DNA of 64,000 nucleotides from Micropterix aruncella (GCA_944548615.1 OX155951.1:36856709-36920708), one strand, 5' to 3'. Positions 52,831 to 63,338 are shown, counted from the first letter of the stretch. Made by a program: numbers and translations. Notes: a model not told the origin generated them from the letters alone.

Positions 52831-53268
52831 TCTCTCGCATACTGTTTAATGTATTGCTCACTCTGCCACATGTTTTACAAGCAAAGGATATGGAGCCAAC
52901 TTATTTGTATCTGAGGGCATATCTAGCTAATATATCGATGATTTTCAGTACTACTTTCCAGTTTTCAACATCCTTTAATTTTAAAATTACAGTTATTTTC
53001 AGAGTTATGTGATATTTACTTACATAAATATAGGTTGGTAATTAAGTAACGAATCAATTTAGATAAACTGAGGACCGTCTTCTCTAGATGCTCTGAATAA
53101 CATAAAACGTTTCCTAAGATATACATTTAAATATAAACAAATAATTGTAAATTCTCAAGTCAGATATCAATTAATCTAAACGCAAATCAAATACAAATCT
53201 TCTTTAATGTCTTAGTTTTAAAAGGTTGTTTTTCAAAACGTTATTTTTACAATAAATGCAGTGGCGTA
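52831..53268. other. Unassigned AT-rich sequence
   Basis: Nothing recognised. Confidence 0.4.
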
Positions 53269-53696
53269 ACCTAAAACAATGGGCCCAGTGCGAAATTGAA
53301 CAAAAGCCCCCTCCCTCTACTTACTCTTATTCATTATAGCATGTAGCATGTAATTAAATCACTATATACCTATGTAGCTATATTACATATTTATATTGGA
53401 GCTACATTATCAATCAGCGTATTAATTTCGAGGCATTGCCTCAAATATGATGCGAAACAAGTTCCCAAGAATTTCAGCGGGACACATAGAAACAATGTTG
53501 CGAGAGAATATTCAAAACATTTGTCCCTATATTAATACGACGCGACGGTTTACTGTGAAATTAGTTACTTAATTATCTTTCTCCACCTTCGAATATTGGT
53601 GATAAGTTAAAAAAATAGAGTTTTCAACACATAATTTTAGGTATAACTACCAAAATGAAACTGGTACGACCAAAAAACTATTCACATATTATAAAA

Positions 53697-53830
53697 TCGA
53701 AGACTATCGCGGTTGTTTGATATTATATAAATAGGATATAAACGAATTTACCGCGTGAAACTTGCTGCAACGTTACCGAAACGTCGAGTGCTACAAATTT
53801 CACGCGGTAAATTCGTTTATATCCTATTTA
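53697..53830. mobile_element. Penelope-like palindromic terminal-repeat insertion
   Basis: A reversed terminal tail (AATCGAAGACTATCGCGGTT, then ATATAAACGAATTTACCGCG) is followed by a direct core and tail (TGCTGCAACGTTACCGAAAC, CGCGGTAAATTCGTTTATAT). The two tails form a long inverted repeat. ATTCACATA-type sequence occurs just left (53682-53690) and right (53833-53841), a probable TSD of about 9-13 bases. Confidence 0.75.
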
Positions 53831-54111
53831 TAATATTCACATAATATTATTAAAATATGACAATGTTTTCATTTTTAGATATTTAAATTAATTAATTGAT
53901 GTGTTATTAAAAATATGAACAAATAGATTTCTAGAATAGTTTTGTCTCAATTTGCACTCTGCGAAATCAGCTTCAAGACATCCGTTTTTGGGCTTCCTTT
54001 TAGTATCCTAGCAGAGTTGAATGGAACGTCGATTGTAGACAGAAGTTTCATTTTTTGCCCCCAAAATAAAAAAACAAAGATTTTTTTTAAAGAGTCTAAA
54101 GCCTTTGAGAG

Positions 54112-54391
54112 CAAGGACGTTTCCAGGGGGGGGGGGGGCACAGGAGACGCCCCCCCCCCCCCGAAATTTTTCGATTAAAAAATAAAGTCGAGAAAAAATT
54201 GAGAATCAGGGAGAATCCGCGACTTATGTACCTGTCAGGCACGTATCCGGGGGGGGGGGAGGATTTAACCCTTAAAATCCGGTGTATTCTCATGTCATTA
54301 TACGGGCAAATTCAAGTTTGGTGGGTGTCGCGGGCGTTGTTTTAATGAATGTCCCCCCCCCCCCCGAAACAAAAGTCTGGATACGGGCTTA
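54112..54391. mobile_element. G-run MITE family E, copy 1, 10-bp TSD
   Basis: CCTTTGAGAG occurs at 54102-54111 and 54392-54401. The element starts CAAGGACGTTTCCAGG followed by a G-run and ends with a C-run, GAAACAAAAGTCTGG and ATACGGGCTTA. Reversed, the right end (AAGCCCGTATCCAG) resembles the left, so it has imperfect TIRs. A TSD of 8-10 bases fits hAT or Mutator-like transposases. Confidence 0.75.
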
Positions 54392-54879
54392 CCTTTGAGA
54401 GTGTACTGATTTTTCATCTCTATAACTATACCACCTAAACACTTATAGTGGCTAATTGTATCTCTATTTAACGCCCGTGATAATGGAATAATTTATTTTG
54501 ATAAGGATTCTTATTTTATTGCTAATGTTTTCAATAAACACTGCCTACTTATTTTTTTTACTTTCTTGATCTTTAATAAAGTTAATAAAAGTTAGATATG
54601 AAAGTCATCGAGTTTTTATAGACCTCTTTAAGGCCGATGTTTTTATCATACCTATATAAGTATTGTTTTCCAATATATCAAACCGTTTCTTCAGCGCACG
54701 CCGATAAAGCAACTCACCAGTTATTTTTTTCCGACTTGATTTACAAATATCGTGATTTCATATTAAAAACCAATATGTATCACAATAAAATATAGCCTGT
54801 GCTGCCAGCCCCAAAAATTAGGTAGCTAAAATAATTAATTTTAAATATCTACGCCACTGTTAGTTTTTAGTAGGTAACG

Positions 54880-55200
54880 GTCCTCCTTCACGATGTCAGG
54901 CTGCAGGCTGTCGCAGTGCATCCCGTGGGAGAGTTGAGCGCAACGTCACGCGTGCGGAGAGCACTGCGCAGACCACGACCTCGGCAACATTACAGTTCAC
55001 GTTGTTGCGCGCATCGAGCATTCTCGAAATTGTTAAATTTGACTTTCAGATGATGCGGGGCGCGTCGCACGCGATTTATGGGACGCGGCCGGGTGGCGGC
55101 TGGAGCACTGCGCGCGCGTCGTAAATCTGCACAACGAGCTATATTTGCCCAGGGAATAACGACTGCTATTAGAACGGCACCAACAGAGGCAGAGAGATTA
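54880..55200. other. Unique GC-rich island
   Basis: CpG-dense (GACGCGGCCGGGTGGCGGC near 55081) with several GCGCGCG words. No repeat match or supported coding. Candidate conserved noncoding or regulatory DNA. Confidence 0.35.
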
Positions 55201-55244
55201 TCGCAGGCCTATCTCCACTTTTTATGCAAGTAAATATATTTAAA

Positions 55245-55960
55245 AGAATAAAAAACACGACTTCCGTTACAGAAGTGAACTATTGTATTTATAACAAGGA
55301 GAGTAAAGTATTGAACATAACAACAAAATAAGACTGATTTTATTAAATATCTTTTTTATATTTGATACATTTGATTGAAACCTCAAATAATTATATAAAA
55401 TTAAACGCTCTCTATACTCATTTGTATGTACTCTTTCGAACTATCTATTTACATTAGTACTATTTCTGGTCGCTTGATATAATTTAGTGTTTATTAGTGT
55501 AAACAAAATTGATGAGAGCGATTTGCCCCCTTTCCATGTATTGAGCGATTTTTGCCCATAATCAACCATTATCCTGAAGATCTAAGCTATTTTAAAATAT
55601 ATATTTCATTGAGGTATCCGATTTTCCGTCAGCTTCTGGAATCATTTGTAGTACCTACTTACTTTACTTGTAATTATTTTTATTACGGTTTTTTATGAAA
55701 CATCTATGGAATATGTATTTTTCCAAATAGATACATATATATTTTTGGAATGTACTCAATCAGACCTTCCATTTGATACTAAACACGATTTGGACATTTG
55801 GACATATAGTCAAATACTTACTAGATATTTGGACAGTTAATAACCCTATGATACTCGGGATAACATAACTATTCTAACAATACCACACACTTCTAAATCG
55901 GTTGAAGCGTTTAGAAGTTATAGAGGAATAAAGAGACGAAAAAGATACATAAAAGTAAAT
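55245..55960 (+). repeat. MITE-like family H, copy 4, interrupted
   Basis: The left end (AAAAAACACGACTTCCGTTA, CTATTGTATTTATAAC) is at 55245-55300. The right half (CAATCAGACCTTCCATTTGA, TTTGGACAGTTAATA, ACTCGGGATAACATAAC) is at 55745-55945. The middle is AT-rich and unmatched. Confidence 0.55.
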
Positions 55961-55971
55961 ATTTTAAATGG

Positions 55972-56136
55972 GAAAAACACGGCTGCCTTTACAAAAAGTA
56001 AACTTCTGTATTTATAATTATTTTAAGAAATATTTGTTGTTTAAATATTTATCCATATATATGTAAACATATATATTATCGGAATGCATGCAATCAAACA
56101 TTTCATTTGACACTAAACATGATATATTTATGTTAA
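55972..56136 (+). repeat. MITE-like family H, copy 5, left half
   Basis: AAAAACACGGCTGCCTTTAC, CTTCTGTATTTATAATTA, CAATCAAACATTTCATTTGA, then ATATTTATGTTAA, where the piggyBac-like element interrupts. The right half is 58158-58385. Confidence 0.75.
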
Positions 56137-56257
56137 CACTAAACCCACCGACAGTTCTTGTAAGTATACCTATTCCTACTGCGCTCGGTCAAATTGACCG
56201 GTGATTAAAAAAGTTATCGATTTTATTATTTACCGCATATAATGATAGATTTATTAC

Positions 56258-56570
<313 letters not shown>

Positions 56571-56742
56571 TTATATAATGATGATTTTTTATGAAGTTCA
56601 GCCTAAATTTATTTTTAAATAATTTCAATTCTAAATTTTTTTTAAAACTAAAACTATATTTATTCCCATAAAAGAAACCAAACTTAATGTTATCCATAGA
56701 TATCTAAATTTAATTCAAATTTCGTGCTCAAATAATGCCAGC

Positions 56743-57420
56743 ATTCCGGTACCGGCATCTTAACCTAGTGCCGGTATCTTGGAGAGCTGGCCTAGTTCGA
56801 GCATCCTGGGGCCAAACTTGTGCCAGCATCCTATTACCGGCATGCTGGAGCCAGCCTGGTACCAGCATTCTGGTGGGGACTGGTATTGGCATCCTGGTGC
56901 CAGCGTCTTGTACCAGCATCCTGGTGTTGTCAGCATACTGCAGCCGGCCTGGTAGTAGCATCCTGGAGCCAAACTAGTGCCAGCACCCTGATGTATCACC
57001 AGTACTGGTATCCTGGTTTCAGCAAGCCGGGTTCCAGTATTCTGATTTTAACCTGGTACCTGGATCATGGAGCTAGCCTGGTAAATGCATCCTGGTGGGG
57101 ACCGGTATCGGCATCCTGGTACCATCCAGTGCCAGCATCCTCTAGTGAAAATAGTGCCAGCATCCTGGTGTTACACCAGTACCATCATCTTGGTGCTAAC
57201 CTGAAGATAACTTCGTTGTGCCAGGCTAGTGTCAGCATCCCGGTGTCATTATTGTACTATCATTTTGTTACCTGCCTTTTATCAAGATCTTGATTGCTAA
57301 CTGGTACCTCCATCCTGGTGTCAGCCCATGCCGGCATTCTGATCATGGTACTGGAATCTTGGAGGTAGCCTAATGCCAGCATACAGGCGACAGTGTGGTG
57401 CCAGCATCCTAATGACAGTC
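56743..57420 (+). repeat. Degenerate minisatellite, CCAGCATCCTGGT units
   Basis: CAGCATCCTGGTG/CCAGCATCC and TACCAGCATCCTGG-type words recur more than twenty times at irregular 20-45-base spacing, interleaved with GAGCCAGCCTGGTA. The unit CCAGCATCCTGG is itself partly palindromic. The 157-codon plus-strand frame through it is an artefact. It lies wholly inside the piggyBac-like element. Confidence 0.8.
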
Positions 57421-57639
57421 GAGAATCCCCTTTATGATAACTTCCCCACCCCCCCCCCTAAGTAACTGCTCGAATTTGAGCGGTTACATTTATATCGCAT
57501 TTTGTATGAAGGGAACCGACTGTTATCGGTAAGTTGGTTAGATCCACCGACATCGGTTACCTATTGAAACACAATTGTATATTGATCAAACTGACAGCTT
57601 TACTCATATTTTTACTCGCAGGTTTCATATAGAAATCGG

Positions 57640-57970
57640 CCCTTGAAATAGTAAATAAAATATTTTCTCCACCGGTCAAAATGACCGACCACAGTATGTA
57701 TACCACCCAGTAGCTTTACTCTCGAGCTGCAAGGCAAGGCGGGAAGAGGGTGCGAGGAATGTGGGCAGAGGTGTTCGTCACGACAAACTCGAACGGTACG
57801 CATTACGGGCAGGTAAAGGCTGCCGACGTTTTTAAAGGGTTCGGGTATCTGTGTAGGCCGAGTAGCGATACATCTGGCGACCATCCGAGCCCTTATGACT
57901 CGTGACGTATTCGCTTTGATTTCTATTTTGTTCTAAGAGAAGCTACTGTCTGGTATACTGTGGCGGTAGG
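57640..57970 (-). repeat. Repeat X, copy 1 (minus)
   Basis: Reversed, it reads CACAGTATACCAGACAGTAG, CTCTTAGAACAAAAT, AAATCAAAG, GTCACGAGTCATAAGGGCTC, then CTACTCGGCC; the same series starts at 61391 on the plus strand. The frame 57612-57884 (minus) has several CpG-rich codons but no recognised domain. Confidence 0.55.
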
Positions 57971-58157
57971 TAGGACTCACGAGAAATATTTCTAGGTAAA
58001 AAAAGGAAAATTAGAAGTAAATGCTGAATAATATATTGTATGCATATTTTAATAAGTCATATAGTTTGATAGCGATATTATAACGTTAAACTATGTGAAA
58101 ATTGTACAAAAGTTTGAAAACGGTCAATTCGACCGCTACTGGTAGGTTTAGTGTTAT

Positions 58158-58385
58158 TATAATGACATTAGGATAAATGGACATTTAGACAACTATTTAC
58201 TTAATATTTGCACAGTTAAGGTATAACGTATGACACCCGGGATGGCATAACGATTGTATTAATACCACACTTTTCTAAATCAGTTCGAGCGTTTAGAAGT
58301 TATGGTGGAATAAAGAAACGAAAAACATACATATATGAAACCCGAACATATTACACTCCTTTTTGTCGGGCAGTCGTGTAAAAAA
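58158..58385 (+). repeat. MITE-like family H, copy 5, right half
   Basis: AATGGACATTTAGACAACTA, TATTTGCACAGTTAAGG, GACACCCGGGATGGCATAAC, GTTTAGAAGTTATGGTGGAA and the end TTTTTGTCGGGCAGTCGTGT. It completes 55972-56136. Confidence 0.8.
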
Positions 58386-59440
58386 TAGGATGCCGCCATA
58401 TCGACAATAAAAATGCAGCAGATTTGGAATAACTACGCCAAACCATTGGACACAGAAAAATCTTAGATCGGGTCGATATAGCGTATTAAATTGCTCTACG
58501 TAGTACTACAATTTAGCAACTAGAATTTGACAAACCGCGAGGCTCTGGAAAGTGCCAGCTAGTAGGGCGATCGCGCCATGGCTACCAGGTTTGGACGAAT
58601 TTCTCTATCCTCCAGTCTGGTTACGGATTCGAAGTCGCTTGCGCGGCCTCTACCTAATTTGCGGTAATTCGTATTCGAATTCATCGCTGACCCGAGGCGC
58701 CCTTTGCCCGCCTGTCTCATTCGGGATCGGGTAGCTGACGAATAGTTTCTAAGGATAAGTGATCGTCACCGTCTTCCCCGCTTCTTAGGAAACGTACGTT
58801 TTCCGACTCCCCCGGTTAAATCTGAGCTAAAAAACGGCCACTGCCCAATCACCCAAGAGCGGCCCGAGGTGTTCTCCCAGATCAGATCCTAACTGTCTAC
58901 GACTGCGCGATACTACCGCAGGTAGAGTTTACTGTGGCCCAACTAGGATAAGTTCCTCTTCGAGGAAGTTGAACCGTAAAATCTGAAACGTGAGTTGGGC
59001 CCACCATAGAAACACAAGGTATTCTTCAAGCCCAATCTGCACGGAAACATTCGGCCCTCGGGAAGTGGAATTCAGGGAAATGAGGAAACGGGTATACTGG
59101 CGAGAAAGGGCTCGAAGGGAATTGCAAGGGCAAGAAACTGGCAATTACTCTCCTTATCACGCAAGTGAGTGAGTAACGCAAGTTGAATGATCAAGTTAAA
59201 AGCGCTCCACATGTTAAGGAAAAGAGCTAACGGTTAGATAAATAAGGAGTATTTTAACGACTTTATAAGCTTGAAATGTTTCAAATTCTTTATCGAGGTT
59301 TCTGATTCTCCCTGCTGCGTTTTACCTCGAGATAGGTAATAAATTGCAGAAGGGAAGTTCCATCAATTTATAGAAAATCTATAAATTCGAGTATTTACCT
59401 GTGTTCCAACACACGTTGGTAACTTTCTCCCAAAAACTGT
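58386..59440. other. Unassigned, mixed composition
   Basis: 58540-58900 is GC-richer and unique. GTGGCCCAACT (58932) and AGTTGGGCCCAC (58993) form a small inverted repeat. No supported coding. Confidence 0.35.
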
Positions 59441-59441
59441 C

Positions 59442-59938
59442 ATGGCGGTCGTCGTCTGCACGGTCCGGCACCTTTCAAAGGACCCCTATCCTAGAAAAAT
59501 TCTGACATTGTCTAGCAAGATTTTTAATCTTCGCTTCGTCAATTTTGTCAAGATGTCTTTCCGTTCGCTCCTTGCGCTGATGGGCATCGGCCTCTCACTA
59601 GAAGCCGATATCCTGGCGAAGCTTCCGGCGGAAGTGGCCTGCATGATATTGAGGCTGTTGGCTTGTAGCCGCTGTAGTCGCTGTACTCGGCTTCATCGAC
59701 TACCGACCAGTGGAGGTCGTTGATTGAAGGTGACAAGGTGTTGCGAAAGCGGCTCCGCAAGTACCTGTCTGGGAAAACCCTGGATAAGAAGAAGAAACAG
59801 CGAAAGGTTGAGCTGTTCAGACGTTCTATGGCAGAAGGCGCGGTGGTTTTTAGACCTGATTGGCCGCAGAGCGGTAAAAGGAAGGCGCCATGTGATAATG
59901 AAGTATCGGCTGCTAAGAGAAGAATGACGAGGATGTAA
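59442..59938 (+). pseudogene. F-box-like protein relic with frameshift
   Basis: The first frame (ATG 59442, or an internal ATG near 59553) includes ADILAKLPAEVACMILRLLA, which fits the start of an F-box (LP.E....IL..L). After about 45 bases the similarity moves to the next frame: TTDQWRSLIEGDKVLRKRLR and KYL, the second half of an F-box (W..L...D..(W/L)...), followed by a basic region KKKKQRKVELFRR and an NLS-like KRKAP..AAKRR end at 59936. A one-base-type shift or small indel between 59660 and 59710 breaks it. The full-length family is unknown to me. No intron was seen, so a retrocopy or transposon-carried gene is possible. Confidence 0.45.
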
Positions 59939-60200
59939 AGTTCTGCTTTATGGATAACGAATGCCGATCTGGCTCGATTGAGATTTGACATTTTTAATTT
60001 GGGAGCGAAATCTCGCACCGAGGCGGTGTATTACACAAAATTTAGGGCTATGTAAGCACTATGGACCGGATGTGTCTCAACCAATGCGGGCCTAAGATGC
60101 ATAAAACCGTTCGACCCTCTATTTCGTTGAACAAAATGATATTGTGCATATTCCTAAACTTTCAACTTTTGGCTGGGCTGAGTGATTATTCTTTAAAAAA
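59939..60200. other. Unassigned sequence
   Basis: Nothing recognised between the F-box-like relic and family C. Confidence 0.35.
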
Positions 60201-60204
60201 ACGA

Positions 60205-60930
60205 ATGTGCCACCCCAAGACTTTCCTCACAAGTAGCCAAGGAATGGTACCATTTGAATATTTTCCTAAAAATAAAATCGATGAGCGCCTCTTTCGACCG
60301 GCGGACGAACCTGGTTAAGTTCGACCAACCCATAGCGACGCCCCAGGCGGCGTGGTTAGTTTCTCGGCTAATGGCGGATTAAGTCCAAGAGCCAATAGAT
60401 AGATAGCGTTATTAATCGAATAAAATTTATGGCTGAATTAACATATTATTTGCGTCGCTTGCACTGAGAAAAATATTGAGATGTAATACAGAGAAAATTT
60501 CCGTGTATTACATCGTTATATTTTTCTCAGTGTGTAATACGAGATATTCAAACCATTTCACAACGTGATTTCGGTCAAACAAGGCATCTCAAGGTACCGC
60601 TTTTCAAGTCTCTAACTCCAATATTCCGATGTTAATATAAGGTTAGTGCGCCCTCTAGTGGACTGATTTCAACCAGAATCTTTTTAAATCTTGCCATTCC
60701 GAAATGATGCCTGCATAACACACTTCAGCTCAATCGGATTAACCGTTTGGGCGCTATCGTGGAGTAATACACAGACAGATAGACACACAGGCAGACTTCA
60801 ATCTGGAAATAGTCTGAATCATCTCTGGGGTTCAAAATAAATATGTCTTTACATCGAAAAAAAAAATGCTCTTTCACATGACTTTCCCTCATCGTCAGTT
60901 GGTGGGCCGGGAAAGTAAAAAAATATCCGG
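60205..60930 (+). repeat. Family C repeat, copy with nested MITE
   Basis: CACCCCAAGACTTTCC, AAGTAGCCAAGGAATGG, TTTCACAACGTGATTTCGG, CACTTCAGCTCAATCGG, GTTTGGGCGCTATCGTGGAG, TCAATCTGGAAATAGTC match 35283-36160 in order. The middle carries the family I MITE (60462-60531). Confidence 0.75.
60462..60531. mobile_element. 70-bp palindromic MITE (family I)
   Basis: CACTGAGAAAAATAT and ATATTTTTCTCAGTG are perfect 15-bp ends; after a three-base offset GATGTAATAC and GTATTACATC also pair, leaving a 17-base centre. Fragments of the right half occur at 22087-22160 and 27443-27485. No TSD was seen. Confidence 0.75.
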
Positions 60931-61385
60931 CGGCGCAGAGCGGTGGGGGTGCCCCCCCTCCCCCCCTCCCTGTAATAGGATGGAAGCACCACAAGTCGAC
61001 GCACCTGACTATCGTCTCGGTTAAAAGGGAGCAAGTACCTATTCTGCAATCTCAATAATGTCTTCTTTCTCTTAGACGGCTATTATATCCGGCTAGGTAA
61101 TTTGATATTATCCGTTAGAGCGCACGACTCGATCGAGGCTCGAATCCGCCCGAACAACGCTCGCCAGGAGAACATCCTCGCAACCGAACACCGAGCGTCC
61201 GCGGTTCGACTCTTGTGTGTCGTGTTAATCATACGGTTACAAGAAAATCGTGTTACAATTACTACGTGCCGCATCGGCACAGTATACTGTATACTGTGGC
61301 GTCGGTTACCGTTCCTCGGCCCATATTACACCATCCAGAACCTCTGGCACCCTCTGGTCTACCTAAGTATTAGGTCCATTGGATA
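60931..61385. other. Unassigned; GC-richer part at 61100-61330
   Basis: A C-run lies at 60952-60968. 61100-61240 has tRNA-like words (TTAGAGCGC, GGTTCGACTC), but they do not fold into a tRNA. Confidence 0.35.
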
Positions 61386-61715
61386 CCATTGACACAGTAT
61401 ACCAGACAGTAGAACCTCTTAGAATAAAATTTAAATCAAAGTGAGCTACGTCCCGAGTCCAAGGGCTCGCATATGGCAGCCACATGTCTACTACTCAGCC
61501 GACGCAGATGTGCAAACGTTTGAGAAAATCGCCAACCTTCGCACGCGCATATCGCTAACCAAGGGCGTTCGTCGAAACGTACCTACCGCTCTGCTCACTT
61601 CCCTAGCACCCTATCCCCGCAATGCCCTGTCGCTCCAGAGTGCATATACTGCTCTTTCGGTATACCTTGCCATTCATTATATGTGGTACCTATTAGATTG
61701 CTCAGCTTCTTAGCA
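61386..61715 (+). repeat. Repeat X, copy 2
   Basis: Homologous to the reverse of 57640-57970 from CACAGTATACCAGACAGTAG onward, with lower similarity toward the right. The frame 61441-61713 has no recognised domain. Confidence 0.55.
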
Positions 61716-61784
61716 CGAGTTGGCGATGACCGCATCGTATAATAACATTGATTATGAATGGTTTTTATAAATGGCCGATTGATT

Positions 61785-62400
61785 ATATAAACCCAATAAT
61801 TTAACCAATGATAACAATAATAACATTCATTTACATCACAGAAATAATACGGAGAGAGTTGACTTCGACTTTGACAATGATGTATACTTTTTAGACTAGG
61901 TATTTTTATACTAATAAATATTAATGACTGTTTCTTTCTTTTCTCACATATAACTTTATTTATTTTATTTTATCGAATTTTATATTATATTTATTGTCGA
62001 TTATATAATGGGATTGCATTTTATTTATTATATTATCTTTTAATATTTTGTTATTATTATTATTTTTTTATTTTTTTTATTTTGAAGATCACATGTTAGG
62101 GCAATTTAGTGTTATTAGCTTTTAACGAAAACTTGTACATTTGCAAGCAATCAAGCAAACATGATTGTAATATTAGAGTCTTGTCCACCCTAGAACGGGC
62201 TAGTCCCAGTTGGGTGACAGAAACATATAAGCAAAAGGTTAAGGTTTTGCCATTCGGTTCCTGTTATTTTTATAAGATAATCAATGTTTCATAGTAATTA
62301 ATTCTTAAATAAAATAAATAAAATAGAGAATTAACGGCATAAGTATTACGTATTGAAACCCGTACCTATACCAAATTAGAAATGGTCAACTTTATGTAAA
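61785..62400 (+). repeat. Repeat family G, copy 2, split by a LINE tail
   Basis: 61785-61865 and 62325-62400 match the two parts of 6485-6710. The interruption is 61866-62320. Confidence 0.55.
61866..62320 (+). mobile_element. LINE 3' fragment in family G
   Basis: Ends TTAAATAAAATAAATAAAAT, an A-rich LINE tail. AGAGAGTTGAC (about 61854) and AGAGAATTAAC (about 62323) are a probable 11-bp TSD with two differences. 62150-62240 may include RT C-terminal codons but is too short to confirm. Confidence 0.5.
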
Positions 62401-62468
62401 TATTGTATAATGATAATACCATAGCAATCCCATTACAGTCTACCAATTCTATTGCAAGACCCTATCAA

Positions 62469-62498
62469 CATTGATTTTATTACACTATAAAATCAATG
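62469..62498. mobile_element. Ultra-short palindromic insertion, copy 3 (30 bp)
   Basis: CATTGATTTTAT and ATAAAATCAATG are perfect 12-bp arms around TACACT. The direct repeat CCTATCAA flanks it at 62461-62468 and 62499-62506 (nine bases if the first C of the insert is counted). It shares ACACTATAAAATCAATG exactly with copy 2. Confidence 0.8.
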
Positions 62499-62689
62499 CC
62501 TATCAACTTCCTTTTCAACTAGCTAGGTACCTACTCATTTACCGTCCATTCCGCTCGATTTTAAAATCAGCTTGCGCGTGATTATGATAGATGTAGGTAC
62601 ACTCGCAACCGTTACACTGCTTCAATGAAGAAAATGTTTTTTCAATAGAAAATATATTTTTTTCTCAAAGTAAGCGTAAGTTTCTTACT
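62499..62689. other. Unassigned spacer
   Basis: Nothing recognised. Confidence 0.4.
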
Positions 62690-62776
62690 TATTCGATCTC
62701 TCGCGCCCTTGACGTATGGTAAGAATCTCTATCCTGTTTATAATGTCAAACAACCGCGATAGTCTTCGATTTTACA
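62690..62776. mobile_element. Minimal Penelope-like insertion
   Basis: 62690-62728 (CTTACTTATTCGATCTC and CGCCCTTGACGTATGGTAAG) is reversed coding of the DRIS/YVKGVTD region, as at 30305-30345. 62729-62776 is a direct terminal tail (TATAATGTCAAACAACCGCG, ATAGTCTTCGATTTTA). It has the same inverted-left, direct-right build as the larger copies in 87 bases. Confidence 0.8.
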
Positions 62777-62959
62777 AAACTATCAATGTTCAAATTATTG
62801 GCGAAACTAGTTTAAAAATGAAAAATATCACCTTTTAGTCAAGGTTTATGGGAGTGACAAAAAAATATATTTTGTCTGTAAAACAAATATAGGTAGCTGT
62901 TTTTTATAAAAAAGGCAAGTACATTTTACATATTTTCTTACCGCAGAAAAACTTATCTC
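62777..62959. other. Unassigned AT-rich spacer
   Basis: Nothing recognised. Confidence 0.4.
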
Positions 62960-63338
62960 ATCTAAGGCTAACTGCGCACTGCGGTAGAATCCCGTGCGTT
63001 TTATTTTCGAAAAATCTGTGAATATAGAATTACATGAAAACGCGCGCACTACGGATAAAAAATCGGTCCGGTTTTAAATTCTGTGGCTTGTTGCAGATGG
63101 ACCGCGGTGCGCCACCGGACGGGTTTTTCCATACTATTGAATTATTTAAGAACATAGAACCCCGCGTACTGCGAAAATTATTCCGCAGATCGACGGTAGA
63201 CTTGCATAAACAACGAATGACTAATAAGTCATAAATTTCCACCGTAGTTCGCGGACTACAAAAAATCGGTGTTTTTTTCCGTTCGGCGTAAAAAAAACGT
63301 CCCGCACCGCACCGTAGTGCGCGTCTGGCATCAAAAAA
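62960..63338 (+). mobile_element. MITE family D, copy 2
   Basis: Left AAGGCTAACTGCGCACTGCGG, right (reversed) GATGCCAGACGCGCACTACGG: imperfect TIRs around GCGCACT(A/G)CGG. The interior matches 18352-18714 reversed: GAAAAATCTGTGAA, ATCGGTCCGG, CCGCAGATCGACGG. Unusually CpG-rich for this region. Confidence 0.7.

Larger units (their letters stand above)
53269..54859. mobile_element. hAT-type MITE, copy 2, with nested insertions
   Basis: Starts CAGTGGCGTAACCTAAAAC and follows copy 1 (27892-28575) through GCCCCCTCCC, AGTTCCCAAGAA and CCTAGCAGAGTTG to about 54055. A TACGCCACTG at 54850-54859 could be its right end. It contains a Penelope-like palindrome (53697-53830) and a family E MITE (54112-54391), each with its own TSD. 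The right half diverges from copy 1, so the right boundary is uncertain. Confidence 0.6.

Noticed and set aside
56820..57293. 157-codon open frame.
   Set aside because: It is a read-through of the CCAGCATCCTGGT minisatellite; its low-complexity composition follows the repeat.
61110..61215. Possible tRNA or tRNA-derived SINE (TTAGAGCGC and GGTTCGACTC words).
   Set aside because: The two box-like words are not spaced to give a cloverleaf, no acceptor stem closes, and no copy or tail was seen.
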